Assembly: GCA_902806565.1 (NCBI GenBank)
Contig: CADCXA010000016.1
Span: forward strand, 310,001-374,000
Length of the DNA stretch: 64,000 bases
Direction: 5' to 3'
Source: Hypoxylon rubiginosum
Lineage: Eukaryota > Ascomycota > Sordariomycetes > Xylariales > Hypoxylaceae
Shown here: in pieces, positions 48,066 to 59,586 of the stretch
Layout: each line of letters opens with the position of its first letter
How positions within the stretch are numbered: the first letter of the stretch is position 1
Notes under the pieces: model-generated
Databases searched by the model: none
What the model saw: the letters and a program-made list of their open reading frames with translations, nothing else
Told to the model about the DNA's origin: nothing
Translations under genes and position numbers: made by a program

Positions 48066-51000
48066 TCACATCGCCGTCCCGGGCCGCTTCGGCTCGCGGT
48101 CCCCGCCCATGTCGTATGTCGGGCGCGAGCGCATGAGCGCCGTGCGCAGGGTCACCGAGCCGAACATGAGCTCGTGGAAGCCCAGCATGCCGGCGCTGCC
48201 GAAGGACCGGCGGTGCGGCGGGAGGATCCGCTGGGTGCGCGGCGACGGGGCGGGAGAAATGTCGGCCGCGTCCTCTCCTATGACCGACCCTTCGGGCGTC
48301 GTCGCCAGGGGCGACGAGAAGGTGAAGTCCGGCTTGGACTGCGAGAAGTCGTCCACGGTGTCGCCAGGGTCGTCGCTTCCGTTGTTGTTGTTGTTGCTGT
48401 TGCTGCCGCCGGCGGTTGGCTCGACGTGAGGTGGGAGGTCGACTTCGACCTCGACGAATGGCCTGATTACGTCTCTCTTGGATGCTAAGCTGCTGTTGCT
48501 AGCGACTCCAGGGCTCGGGTCTCGCTTGGCCGCGGACTTGACCGGCAAAAAGGCATATGAATCGACTTCTATCACGGGAGTCGGGGGTTCTTCGACGATT
48601 CCCAGACCAGTCGACGACGTTTTCGGCTCCACGTTTATGCTGGAGGTCTCAGTTTTATCGCTCAGCGGCGCTCCACCACTCTCTTGTATACTGATAATAC
48701 TGGCCTGCTCTTGCATTGTTTGGCTGACACGAAGCGGTGACGACGGTATGGGTTTCGCGGCGTGTCGTAGTTTGGGCGAGGGAAAGGGTGGGACGGTTTT
48801 GGACACGTCCTGGCGTGATTCAGAGTTGATGCTCTCCGAGTCTCTGCTGTCTTCGTCGTCGCTATCCATGATGCCGTTCTTCGAATAATCCACCTCGGTA
48901 CTTAAACGATGGTTCTTGGGGGTTATCACTGTAGTAGTCTATGTTAGCAATTGCTATGAACAGCTTCGGGAAAAGGTATGCTTTGCCGCGAAGGAGTTGC
49001 GATAAGGAATGGTATATGATTCTCAGGATAGACTTACAGAGGCTGCTACTAGGGGAGGAGCCACCGCCGAACATTAAGCTCGGGGTCGATGAGGCAATAG
49101 AAGGCTCGTAGGTTGGCGACGATTCAGCTCCCTCCCCTAGGTTTGTTGTTGAATCCGCACTCTTCTCTTCAGAACCCTCTGTCTCGTTTGGGGTGCTTGG
49201 ACGGGAGGACTGCGTTGGTAGAGTTTTGCCGATAGGTTGATCGGGTACAGCTCTTTGTGAATTTGTTCCGCTAGAAGTCTCGTCTAATCCAGAGCTTTCA
49301 GGTTCTGGTTCTATATAGTCGTCTAGGCCAGGTACTAATGGGAAAGCTCGAGAACCCGTATTGGAACAACGAATAGGCTCCGAGGATCGCCGAACAGGTT
49401 CCGGTCGCGTTTCAGACGAGGTCGTGAGTTCTTCAGTCCCAGGGGACTCGGAATCTGGTATTTCACTTGCTAGGTTCTCGTCGTCTGTCACACTTTTTGA
49501 AATGGATGCAGCAAAGCTGGTTTCTGCGTTTGTGCTTGGGTATGTGGAATCCTCACGCTGATCTGTGGTGTCGTTAGAGTCCGACGAAGAGACCTCGAAT
49601 TCGCTCGAGGCAGATGTTACGACGTCCGCGTCCGCATCCGCGTCTTGGCTAGCAGGGCTCTTCACGCATGCTTCTCCCTCGGATGTCCTGATCTCGCTCT
49701 CTATGTCGTCGAGTGCCAACGTATCTTTGCAGACCATCTGAATATCTCGCTCGATTCGTTGTCGTAGCCGGTCTATGACGTAGACCTTGGATTTTCGAGC
49801 CGATTTCGCCTTCGAATTTCCAGCCATCTCGAAGGGCTCTCGAGCCACAAGCGTTTTGTCTAGAATGAAATGACCTCGCTTGTACGTTGTCATTCGGACG
49901 GATATAGCGTTGTTACGGAGGACATCTGCGACGCCAGCCTGGATCCTATCCAGCATCGCCGCAACAGTCCTCTGGGAAAAGGACTTGAAGGGAGGAAGGA
50001 CGAAAATGAGTGGTTCGTCCAGGGACCAACCGCGGCCGCGGAGTTCCGTGATTCTAAACTCGAGGTCGTTCATCCGACTGATCGTGTCATCAGCATCATC
50101 TCGGGTTCTAGATAGAGCAGATTCTATTCTCTTGACAAAGCTGACGCAATTTTGAACGTCGGAGTGGAAGGAAAAGTTGCTGCTGCAGCGTATTGTTCGC
50201 TCCAGATCAGGGAACTGGGGTCCGAGATTGTTCGAGATGGAGACTCGCAATTCCAAACCATCATTGTCGTGGTGTCGACAGTTTTTGCACCCGTCTATAC
50301 TGGCGCATAGACGATGGACGGCTTCAAATGCGTGTCTTTCTGCTCTTAAGGCACCTTCCAACGCGTAAGACGCCTCAAGGAACAAACTTTCAGCCCCTAT
50401 CGAGTTTAGGGGCGCTGTCTGGCGACTGTTGACTTCGACCGTTGTATGCCAGTCTGGTGGTTTCCGCCGTTGGCATCGGCTCGTAAAGGAGAAGTTGATG
50501 GAGTAGCCAGGGATTGACTCGAAAGATTGCGGGCGCTCGAGGAAGTAGAAGCGTGGCACGCACGACATGGGTTGAACACGGCCGGCGCGGTGTGGGAATT
50601 TCCCTAGCTCTTGTGACGGGTCGTCTCGTACCGGGCCAGCTTTCCAGACAAATCCTTCGTCGTGGCGTCTCAGGAACAACCCTACTATATAATGAGTCGA
50701 AAGGATAATTTGACTTGCGGCTTCTGGTGAGAGGGGCTGCTTTTGGTACGACTTGAACGACCTCGAAGCCCAGATCTCAGACCAGCCTCGGATGATATCA
50801 ATTTGGATCTCGAATCGCAACGGCTTATCTGGGCCACTCGCAGCCGCGTACTCCATGGCGGTTGAGTCCTTTCGGGTTATCATCTCATAGCAACAATGGT
50901 CGATGCGCCGCAACAGGCCCTGGCACAGCGTCTCGGTAGCCTGTAGTGATGGTGAGGCCTCATAGGTGCGACTGTATGAGTAACTCAGCGGTTCGTCGAA

Positions 51001-51252
51001 GGTTACAGTAACCTGAACAGCGAGATTCCCCACGAACAGAGAACTGGGCGCAGAGACAGTCTTCGCCTCAGGGGCCTGGGGGACCGAGGGGGGAACAGAG
51101 GCGGGATCCGGCATAACTCTTTCACTCTCGTCGTCGCTCTTCCTCTTCTCACGACGGTGGATTTTGAACTTCTTCATATCACTGACGAAGGTTCTGAACT
51201 TTCCAGGGAGAGCCCCCGACTTAGACTTGCGTTTTGGCGTGTCAGACGCCAT
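48066..51252 (-). CDS. Fungal protein of unknown function, 1025 residues
   Basis: Two exons on the minus strand: 51252-49038 and 48928-48066. The 109-nt intron (GTAAGT...ACTACTACAG) joins SSPSSSL to LITPKNH in phase. Residues 1-60 are basic with a short nuclear-localisation-like cluster (KKFKIHRREKRK). Residues about 75-490 look folded: many evenly spaced hydrophobic residues, WSEIWASRSF, FYFLERPQSFESIPGYSINF, and a CASIDGCKNCRHH cluster that could bind a metal. From about 510 to the end the protein is Ser/Glu/Pro-rich and disordered, with a DADADAD stretch. I do not recognise the family; it looks like a Pezizomycotina-specific protein. No membrane span, signal peptide or catalytic motif is evident. 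The final exon 3' part is GC-rich, like the end of HSP78 opposite it. Confidence 0.8.
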
Positions 51253-53159
51253 TCTACTATTCTACACACCCTTTGGCGGGACAGCAAATGAATCGACACT
51301 GGAACATGTCTACTGCTAGAGTGGATTAAGAGAAAAGAAAAAGGGTATTATGCACATAATCTATAGGCGAGAAATAGACCAGCAGGGCGGCCGACGCGAA
51401 TCGGTGATCGTGGCGGCCGGCCTAGGGTAGGGCGCATAACAGCCCACACATTACGAGCATTGCAAGGTCCACTGGCCCGCGTCGTTAGCCACGCGAGGGG
51501 TTGGGTGTTTAGGTGTTTGGGTGGTGTGATAGATAATTCCTCCATTCCCCCATATGGAATTCGGGCAGTTTTTTCTAGCATTTCATGCCCTGCCCTGTTA
51601 TAAGGTGGAAACCAGGCTTAATCCACTATGCTATGCATACCACCGACGCGTCCCAGAGCATTAGCCGGAACAGAAAGTCGGGAAAGGCGGGTTAGGTAGG
51701 AAGACGATACAAAGCTGGGCTGGCTGGATAGCTAGACGGAAACCAATCAGCAAATTGCCCGCGGAACAACACACCCTGACACCATGTTTAAGGCGGCGGT
51801 CCCCGGTTGGGTCTCCATACCACTTGCTTTTAAAACGGCGCGTGTAGTGGGAGTAGTGGGAACAGCACAGTGGTGTGATTCTCATTCGTCCGGCGCTGAC
51901 CAGTGAGCGTTCTCTTATTCGCAGTTGATAGTGTCGAGATTTAAAGGCTCAAGACTGAAACCCACAGGGGTTCGTGCCAGCCGTGCCAACAAAGTCTTGG
52001 GACGATCGATTTGAGATCCGATGGGGACTCTGGAGGATACACATGGCATGGGCTTTAACGATCAAAATTTCTTTGAGGGAAATTTGCGTGTCTTGGGTAG
52101 CAGCATCGGAAGCCCAGGAAGCCTAGATGTCTATGTAGATATCTGGCAATGTTTTTATTTTTATCCGTAGAGTCAAGAGGCTAAAAGTGACATTGTCAAT
52201 ATTTACTTGGTTTATGTACCTAGGCAATTACCTAAACATGCCGGTAGAATTCCACAGTCAAGGTTCCAATTTTCGGCGCATCCCGGCAAGCACCGCGACC
52301 CGAGAACCTGGGACTGCGGGAGGACCCTCCTAATTCTACTCTAATTGTAACCTTCGAGTCTCGGTGACATCGGAGCCTGTTTTCTAAAAACGACATTAAA
52401 ATTTGCACATCACAACTACTCTAGAAATGAACGTGTCAAGTAAAGCCAACACAGCTTTCTATATGATAAGTTGATTGGGTTATACCATTCTCATTAAATT
52501 ATTGGGTAGTGTATAGTCCCGCGATTCGTCCTAAGTTGGTCGTGTGTACATATCCTGATATATATATGGACCAAGAAAAAGGAGCGACAGCCAACGGTTT
52601 TTTATTTTTTATTTTTTTTTATTTTGGAGAATTTGACAGTCCCAGTAGGTTACTTTGCAGATGATGAGTTCCCTTCAACCAGAGAAGGTCGTCTCAAGAC
52701 ACAGCCTCACTGTCCTGTCAATTGTGCCGCCCAATGCCACGTTATAGGCCATATGACTGCTCACTTCGCACAACCTAATGTCCTAAATTACTCTCCCCTT
52801 TACCTCTCCCCTCTGGTTATCTGAGGAGACCTACCTATGGGCTATGGGTTGGCACTATACTATACGTAACTTGATTTCCTCAAGGTCTCGTCTGCAGGCC
52901 GGCTCGGCTTGCATGCGAGGCCAACCAGAAACATGTAGACAAACAGAATTAAAGAAAACCCGAGACTTGAAACAGGAAATGTTCGGGATGTCTAACACTT
53001 TCTAGCAAGATGCTTTCCCCTTTGGCAATCATTAGTTTTATAGCCGATAACTTGAAGTCGACTACTAGCCATCGAGATACTAGCGACGAGCACGAAGAAC
53101 GTCCAGAACTCCGTTACGCTCCAAGTGTAGACTCAATCTGTACATCAACACCACCAGCC
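51253..53159. other. 1.9-kb spacer between divergent genes
   Basis: No protein-like ORF. T-rich low-complexity sequence at 52600-52625 and several CT-rich stretches. An in-frame upstream ATG at 53010 could extend the next gene by 50 residues of unremarkable sequence. Confidence 0.5.
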
Positions 53160-53602
53160 ATGGCAAAATCGAAGAAGGGCAAGCAGCAGGCAGCTCCGAG
53201 CAAAAAAGAACAGATCGTGTCAGACTGGGAGGAGTATTTCGGGTCAGGGGATCTCCCAGACTGGCAGCGCTTGATGGCCGACCTGGGCTTCACCGAGCAG
53301 TTTGCAAGCAAGAATCAATGCCGAAAGGTATGTAGATCTCCTAAACTACGCCGCCACTATGCTCATTGCTAACTCCTTCGCCCCTTTCTAAGGCCCTCAC
53401 CCATGTCTGGGTGAATATAAGGGATTTCCTGGACGATACCAAGGCAGGCCGCGAGGTGCATCGTTTCGACAACGAAAAACAGCTTTCCGATTACACGATA
53501 AGCGAAGGGAAGATATATCCCAAGAAAAAGATACAGCAGGGAAGTCCGCTTCAAAAGCTTTTGGCACACATTTTTAGCCCAAGGGGTCGACATCGCAAGT
53601 AG
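53160..53602 (+). CDS. Small basic protein, unknown function
   Basis: Two exons, 53160-53327 and 53393-53602, giving 125 residues. The 65-nt intron has a GTATGT donor, a GCTAAC branch point and an AAG acceptor (TTCTAAG). The start ATG sits in GCCATGG and begins with a Lys-rich tail (MAKSKKGKQQAAPSKKEQ). Then come WEEYFGSGDLPDWQRLMADL, KALTHVWVNIRDFLD, VHRFDNEKQLSDYTI and KIYPKKKIQQGSPLQKLLAHIF. I recall similar short, uncharacterised fungal proteins with the pattern F-x-S/N-E-x-x-L-x-x-Y-T, but cannot name a function. An upstream in-frame ATG at 53010 would give 175 residues; I prefer the shorter form because the extension is not protein-like and the 53160 context is better. Confidence 0.7.
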
Positions 53603-53723
53603 TGGGAGAGGTCTTGGGAGGCATGTTTAAGAAATAAATCCTAGTTCTAGAAGCACGACTAAGAGGTGGGATGTGAACGAAATTTGTTGAGGTTAGACTG
53701 CAGTGTTCCTGAGACTAAGGTAT

Positions 53724-55523
53724 CTAGCTTCGAATCTCCCACAATCTAATCTTTCCTGTATCATTGCCGACAGCCAGCAAGTCACTCTTCCTTCCAAATG
53801 CCACGTCTGTGATTCTGCCAAGCGGCGTCTGCTCCGTCGGCCAATTCCTGTAGACTGTGCAGCTCGGCAAATGCGCTAGCCGCAATGCGTCCTTCTTGTG
53901 TCTGCTGCCAAAAGCCAATAGCTGGCCATCAGGACTGAATGTGAGGATCGTAACAGGCGTTGTAAGTTGCATGAATCGCCGGGTCGGTTCGGGTCGCTCT
54001 TTAATCTCGAGCTCCTCGTCTGATGAAGGCAATATCAGGGCTTGTCGGTCATATATGTTCGTAACACCGCTATTAGAACCGATTGCGATCCATCGGTCTC
54101 CGCCAAGAACGACGGGACCGTTGCGGCCTCCCATTGCCATGGCTGTTCCGCCGTTGGAACCCTCGTCATTCCAGATTGCCAGGAAGCGCCTCGAAGCCAT
54201 GCTCCACTCACCAACCTGGCCACCCTTACCCAGGATCGTGAGGCCATGGCTGTTGCTCCACCAGGAGAAATCAATAATACCACCACGACTGTCCAGCCTA
54301 GCTGCTGCGATCCATTGCATTGTGTTGACGTTTAGGATATTAATAACACCACCGCCCTTCCTCGTCGAGGCGACGAACCCGACGTATTGCCCACAAGGAC
54401 TGAGCCTAAATCGCTCCCACGTTCTCTGCTCCGATTGATGGCCTTTCATTTGATTTGTCTTCTGTATCGTCCCCGTTGCTAAGTCCCAAGAATGGATATA
54501 TCGTCGGCGCCCAGCGAAGAAGATTTTGTCACCGGTAGGGTAAAGAAATTGGGCTCTCCGCACAGGGACATGCTTCACTTGTGCAGATGTCAAGAGAGGA
54601 TTTGGCGTTGGGTGAGCCGTCGGGGCGATGTGATGTAGGTGCATTACAGAAGATGTGCTGGATGATAATAAAACCGGGTACTCTGGGTGGAAAGCAAGAG
54701 AGGTGACCTCTTCTTTATGGGTGTCGGGTATATCTCGAGATCTCTGGATATCGATGACCTCTGGGCGAAGCTTCCTTACCCCCTGGGTAGTGCGCTCTTT
54801 CAACGCGCTAGCGTCACGAAGGAACGCGTCCAGCGGTAGTGTAGATGTTTCGGCATCGTCATTAGCGGTCGCATCATCTGAGAAGTCGGAATCGCTTCCT
54901 GCTGCCGATGATCGACGCCGACGCTTCGACGGGCGTCCTTCAGCCTCTCGTGCCCATTCGGGTAAAGGGTTTAATCGTAGGTATTGTTGTCGTAGCCTTC
55001 TAGTATACTCGGTACCGCTCACAACATCCTCTGATTCGCTAATCCGAAGTTTTCGTAGTTGAGTTGCATCCGCTAACGAAATAGTCAACCGTTCGTCGTC
55101 GCTATCTTCCCACGCAGGTATATCTTTGTCGGGAGCTCCCTCAATCTTCGCGATTGTTGCTCCGGTAAGGTCTTTATCGCCGCTAGGTACAGCACCTCCA
55201 ACATCGAAGGTGAAGAGGTCTGCATCATCGATATCCTCCAATCCAGACTCAGGTTCGCTTTCTTCTCCGTGGCCAGCACGACCAGAGCGAGCAATTGCGC
55301 CATCAACTGTCGACTCGTCCCGGAATAAGTTTTCACGGAAATTTGTTGCATCTCCCAGTACGAAGCGTTCAAGCTCTTCCTCGTCCGAGTCCTTGTCAAT
55401 CGTCTGTGCTTTTCGGTTTTGCGGTGTGGTCTCTTCGTCACTAGTAAAGTCGGATTCCTCTTCGCTGGAAGACGACATAGGATCGTCGTTCTCCATTGTA
55501 TTAACAGGCTGGTCTGGAGGCAT
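53724..55523 (-). CDS. UTP18: U3 snoRNP protein Utp18
   Basis: A single exon of 599 residues on the minus strand; the first true ATG in frame is at 55523. The N-terminal 130 residues are acidic (SSSSEEESDFTSDEE, DSDEEELERFVLGD). A basic patch (RPSKRRRRSS) follows around residue 200. WD40 blades run from about 275 to the end (THKEEVTSLAFHPEYPVLL, FFAGRRRYIHSWDLATG, FSWWSNSHGL, and the last IRLWEIRS). The sequence EYTRRLRQQYLRLNPLPEWA is a hallmark of Utp18, which belongs to the UtpB subcomplex of the small-subunit processome and takes part in 18S rRNA maturation in the nucleolus. The nearby snR18 also acts in rRNA processing, but no linkage is implied. No frame breaks. Confidence 0.93.
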   Translation of the reverse strand: MPPDQPVNTMENDDPMSSSSEEESDFTSDEETTPQNRKAQTIDKDSDEEELERFVLGDATNFRENLFRDESTVDGAIARSGRAGHGEESEPESGLEDIDDADLFTFDVGGAVPSGDKDLTGATIAKIEGAPDKDIPAWEDSDDERLTISLADATQLRKLRISESEDVVSGTEYTRRLRQQYLRLNPLPEWAREAEGRPSKRRRRSSAAGSDSDFSDDATANDDAETSTLPLDAFLRDASALKERTTQGVRKLRPEVIDIQRSRDIPDTHKEEVTSLAFHPEYPVLLSSSTSSVMHLHHIAPTAHPTPNPLLTSAQVKHVPVRRAQFLYPTGDKIFFAGRRRYIHSWDLATGTIQKTNQMKGHQSEQRTWERFRLSPCGQYVGFVASTRKGGGVINILNVNTMQWIAAARLDSRGGIIDFSWWSNSHGLTILGKGGQVGEWSMASRRFLAIWNDEGSNGGTAMAMGGRNGPVVLGGDRWIAIGSNSGVTNIYDRQALILPSSDEELEIKERPEPTRRFMQLTTPVTILTFSPDGQLLAFGSRHKKDALRLAHLPSCTVYRNWPTEQTPLGRITDVAFGRKSDLLAVGNDTGKIRLWEIRS

Positions 55524-55838
55524 TATGATTGAGTAGATCGTTAACTTGGTCGTCGATATTATGAGCAAGAGTCAAGACCCTGGAATCTTTTTTTCTCAAA
55601 TCTTTATTTTTTTTTCTCCAGTAGCCTTGCATCTGGCCCCACCTTTAACGTCCGACCCCTGTAATGTATAGTACGTACCAGCAAAGTTCCCCACTTCAGC
55701 CTTCGCATTCAAATCGACACCAACTTCTACCAAGTTACGAAAAAAGGGGGTTACCTAATATTTTCATCTGGTATTTCCGACAACGTACTTCAAATAATGA
55801 GGCTCATAGAGAAATTTTAGATATTTCATCCTGATTCT
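55524..55838. other. Intergenic between UTP18 and the pseudouridine gene
   Basis: Short spacer with T-runs; the upstream region of UTP18. Nothing else seen. Confidence 0.5.
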
Positions 55839-58528
55839 TTAAGAGCTGGTGGTAGCGGCCGCGGCAATAATCTCGCTCTTTAATGTGCCTAAATCATCAC
55901 TCACAGACTGAGAACTGCGAAGTGTTAGGGTGGCGCCCTTTTGAGCAATGTCAACGAGATTCTCAACCTTTGCCCCTTGCGCCAGGCCCGCAATCAACAC
56001 GCCGAGAAATGTGTCGCCAACTCCGTTCACTGACACGACATCTTCCACCTGTTCTACTGCTGGGAACAGTCTCATGTAGACGCCCCCGACCTCGGGATGG
56101 TTGTTAAGACACCTCGAGAGAATGAATTTCTCGGATGCTAAATCGAATAGGTGCGGGTCATCTTTCCGCAGGATTTTTGTCAACAAGGCCCCATTGCTGC
56201 CCAATTTTGTGATGATGGTCGGGATGTACGGAAGAAGCTGAATGACTTGCTGCGGGACACCAACATCAGTCATGCTGGCCGACGTGAGCTTGACGAATCG
56301 GTCTCTTGCTCCCTTCATGCCAAAAGCATCGATGATATCCCACCATCGTGGGCCGTCGAAATATTCATTTCGCTGCGCGGCCGCGTGCATAGCTGCTAGC
56401 TCGTACTGATTTGGCGTCGCTAGATCAATACTAGGATTCGGGAAGGTCCCTAGACTTTCGAGGCTTCTTTCATTGCAGAAAATACGGGCAGATTTCTCCT
56501 TTGAAACAGGTTCGAAGGCCACATGAGCATGGTTTTGCTTACCGGCCCGCAGCCAACCTCGAATATCACGGTCTGTCCAATTCCCATCCACCACAAGCCA
56601 CTTTGGCTTTGAAGTTTTCACTGTGGAAGACCAGTGTCCTTGGAATGAGTGAGCGGTAAATATACCCATATCTGCCATGCCAAGGACTAGGTTCTTGTTA
56701 GCATCATTGACAGCCACGTATTGGGCAGTTCGGCTAGTTGGGTAATGCTTGCGACTCAGTTGTTTAATGCACGACGTATCCATCCCGCTTGCTTTTAACG
56801 ATGATATTATCGTCGATCCAGCTCTATGATATAATGAGCAGGTATAGCATTAGAGATTGGTTATAGAAACTTACAAGTCATCGCCGATCATGCTACAAAG
56901 TCGTACTTTATTACTTTGCATAACCTTCTGGGCCGCGAGTGCAACGTTGCGACCGACACCCCCAATAGACTGGCCGATATGAGCCAGGTTAGACGTATGA
57001 AGATGAGGAGCCGGGTGTTCTAGTGAGTCTTCCCCAACGTAGTCGCAATTCAGGTCTACAGCCACGGAACCAGCAACTAGAACGTCGGCTTGTGAGACAA
57101 CCTATGATCATTAGTCTAGTTCAAAGCATTGTAACAGTGTTATCAAATAGAAGTATCCAGATTTTCAATTCAAATCGTAATGTTATGACACAACTACAAA
57201 ATAGACATTCATACCTCAGGCTCTTTTGTCGCCTCATCTGTCGAGACACTCTTGTTAAAAATTTGGGTGTTGTTCTGCTGCTTCACCCTGGAACTTGTAC
57301 GTTAGATTTTGCGATTGCAATCAGAAAGAGCTCAAAGCTCACGATTTATTAGGCGACACAAATTCGCCGGCAGCAAGCCGCGAAAGCGCGACAGCTACCT
57401 TGGTGGCCCGTTCTACATTCGCCCGTACCAAGACTTTGTTCGCTAACACACTCCTGCCGTTGGTAAGTTCTCTGATCCTCTTCAAGATGAACGGCGTGTT
57501 TTCACTGCCCAAAGCACCTTGCTGTGTTGATTCATTGACTGCTTGTTCAATGATAGCATCCATCTCAGTCCGAGCGATAGAATACTCCTCGGGTATCGGG
57601 TTGGCAAACAGTATGCCTGACTCAATGCCTAATCTCTCTTGTGCCAAGATCATAGCAGCTGCCTGCTCCTCGTCGTAGACAGCGGACGGGCTTTTAACGC
57701 CACTGTCCCGCGCCCAGAATGCCGGGAAGTCCACATTGCCTGCCCGGCCGTCGGCGAAGGTTGATACGAGCACGCCCTGGGTCTCCAGGTACTCCAAAGT
57801 TCTAGGAATATCTAGGAAACCTTTACAACCGCTGCTAATCACCGCCATTCTCGTTCTCCCAAGCTCGGTGAGATCGGCAGAGATATCGAACGATTCATGC
57901 CCGCCGCGGTGCACGCCACCAAGACCCCCAGTCCCAAAAACTTGAATTCCGGCAAGCCTTGCTAGAACCATGGTACCAGCAATGGTAGTTCCTCCGTGGA
58001 TCTTCTTACCAGCGATGCCCTATATAGAAAGATATGTTCAGACTTGAACACAAGAAATGGTCGCATAAGATAAGGGGGCGACATATTACAGGGGTTAAAA
58101 CATACCATGCCAACCAGATAGGCAATATCTCGTCGAGACACCTTCTTGGGGGAACCCTCAACCATACGGGTCACTTCCTCGGGTTGAAGGCCAACCGTAG
58201 GTATGCCTCCTAGAATGCCAACCACAGCAGGCACGCCACCATTACGGCGGACAACACCCTCCAAATCCAAATCGTTCCCTAAAGCCCCATGGGTGTAGAT
58301 AGTGGACTCGAGCGCGACCACAGGCCTGTTCGTAGCTAATGCATCCGTAACTTCTTCAGATACCTTAAGGATACTCTTCAGTGCCGCAAGGTTACCAGAG
58401 GTTGATGCTTGACTTAGTCTTTCGGAGCCCGAAAATGATCGCTGGTAGATATTGGCAAGCGAAGCCTGTCGGTTCGTATAGCCATGACAGCTTCTGGCCA
58501 ATGGCCAGGCTCGACGTAAGCGCATCAT
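55839..58528 (-). CDS. Bifunctional pseudouridine-5'-phosphate glycosidase / pseudouridine kinase
   Basis: Five exons on the minus strand: 58528-58106, 58019-57343, 57287-57215, 57101-56875 and 56823-55839, giving 794 residues with consistent phases. Residues 1-40 (MMRLRRAWPLARSCHGY, FSGSERL) look like a mitochondrial presequence. The IndA/PsuG domain follows (about 45-365): ALESTIYTHG, HGGTTIAGTM, and SADL Asp190 and GCKGFLD Lys207, which correspond to the catalytic Asp and Lys of bacterial PsuG. Exon 3 encodes only a short polar linker. The PfkB sugar-kinase domain (about 392-794) has VLVAGSVAVDLN, GGVGRNVA, and the catalytic Asp737 in NGVGDTF. The kinase phosphorylates pseudouridine; the glycosidase splits pseudouridine 5'-phosphate into uracil and ribose 5-phosphate. 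The fusion is known from other fungi, such as fission yeast. Domain order here is glycosidase first. Confidence 0.93.
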
Positions 58529-59586
58529 GGTAAGTAGCCCTTGTCAAGTCCTACTTCAGGAGTGTGAGAAGTACTATGTTAGAGGGGAGACGTTGGCGGA
58601 ACTTCGTTAAGCATACGGATCAGGTAAGTAGCTTGCATTGATCTCGATCTTATCAAAGAACCGGTGTGTGAGGACTAAAAGGGTGATGTAAATAGCACTC
58701 GTTATGATTGCTTCATTTTATATCAGAATTCTGCTACTACACCTGCTACCGAATCGGATTTTATACGGAGGTGATACGCCCTTCGGTCAATGCTGCTGAA
58801 TTCGTCTGCGAAGTTGAAGATGCAAACTCCACTCACCTTAGAAAAGATGTAGGTACACGGGTACCTAAGTATTTCTACATCGGAAAGACCCGCAAGGGCG
58901 CAAGAGCTTAATCTGCTTAGATAATAGAGCATTCCATATAAGATGTGGTCTGTGCGACCACTCGCATATCGCGTGTCGCCAGTCAATCTGAAACCACGGG
59001 GGTGTCCATCTTCAGCTTCATCGTCATCTTAAAACTCCCGTCTTCTCGACCCTAGAAGCAGCAGTACGGCTGAGATTTCTGATCAAAGTATAAAATAACA
59101 TGTTATTTATTCAACGTCTGCCGTCTTAAGACGATAGAACCATCGGATCGTACAATTATACAGTCCAGTCTCAAAAAGTGGTATTCTAATTCTACCGTAC
59201 TCGGCAAACCGAGGGAGGGATGTATTCTCCTTTTCATTCTCATAAGCCAAGATGCTTCTCACTATTGTCATTCATGCTAGGGTTGCAAATGACCCTGGAA
59301 CATCCTTTCTCTCGGGAACGTCCCAACTTCATCCGTCTGCCAAGACACGGGACATTATCACCTAGATCGTTCAAATACCTGATGAGTGCATGCCGGATTT
59401 TCCATTTCCTGTTCTTCTATTATACGTATATACATCATACTATACATTCATCCAATAATGATGGTCATATAGTTTCTCGACTAAATATTCAACACTCCCC
59501 ACCTAGCAATGTGACATCTCCATTCTCGACCACTTCTCTACTTCATAATATGTGCATGTGTCTTTGATGAGACTCAAGCCGCCTCA
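58529..59586. other. Intergenic, upstream of two divergent genes
   Basis: About 1.06 kb, no gene recognised. ORFs at 58708-58986 and 59220-59567 have no protein features. Confidence 0.5.

Noticed and set aside
53010..53159. Upstream in-frame ATG extending the small gene by 50 residues
   Set aside because: Extension lacks conserved character; the ATG at 53160 has better context and starts the Lys-rich tail.
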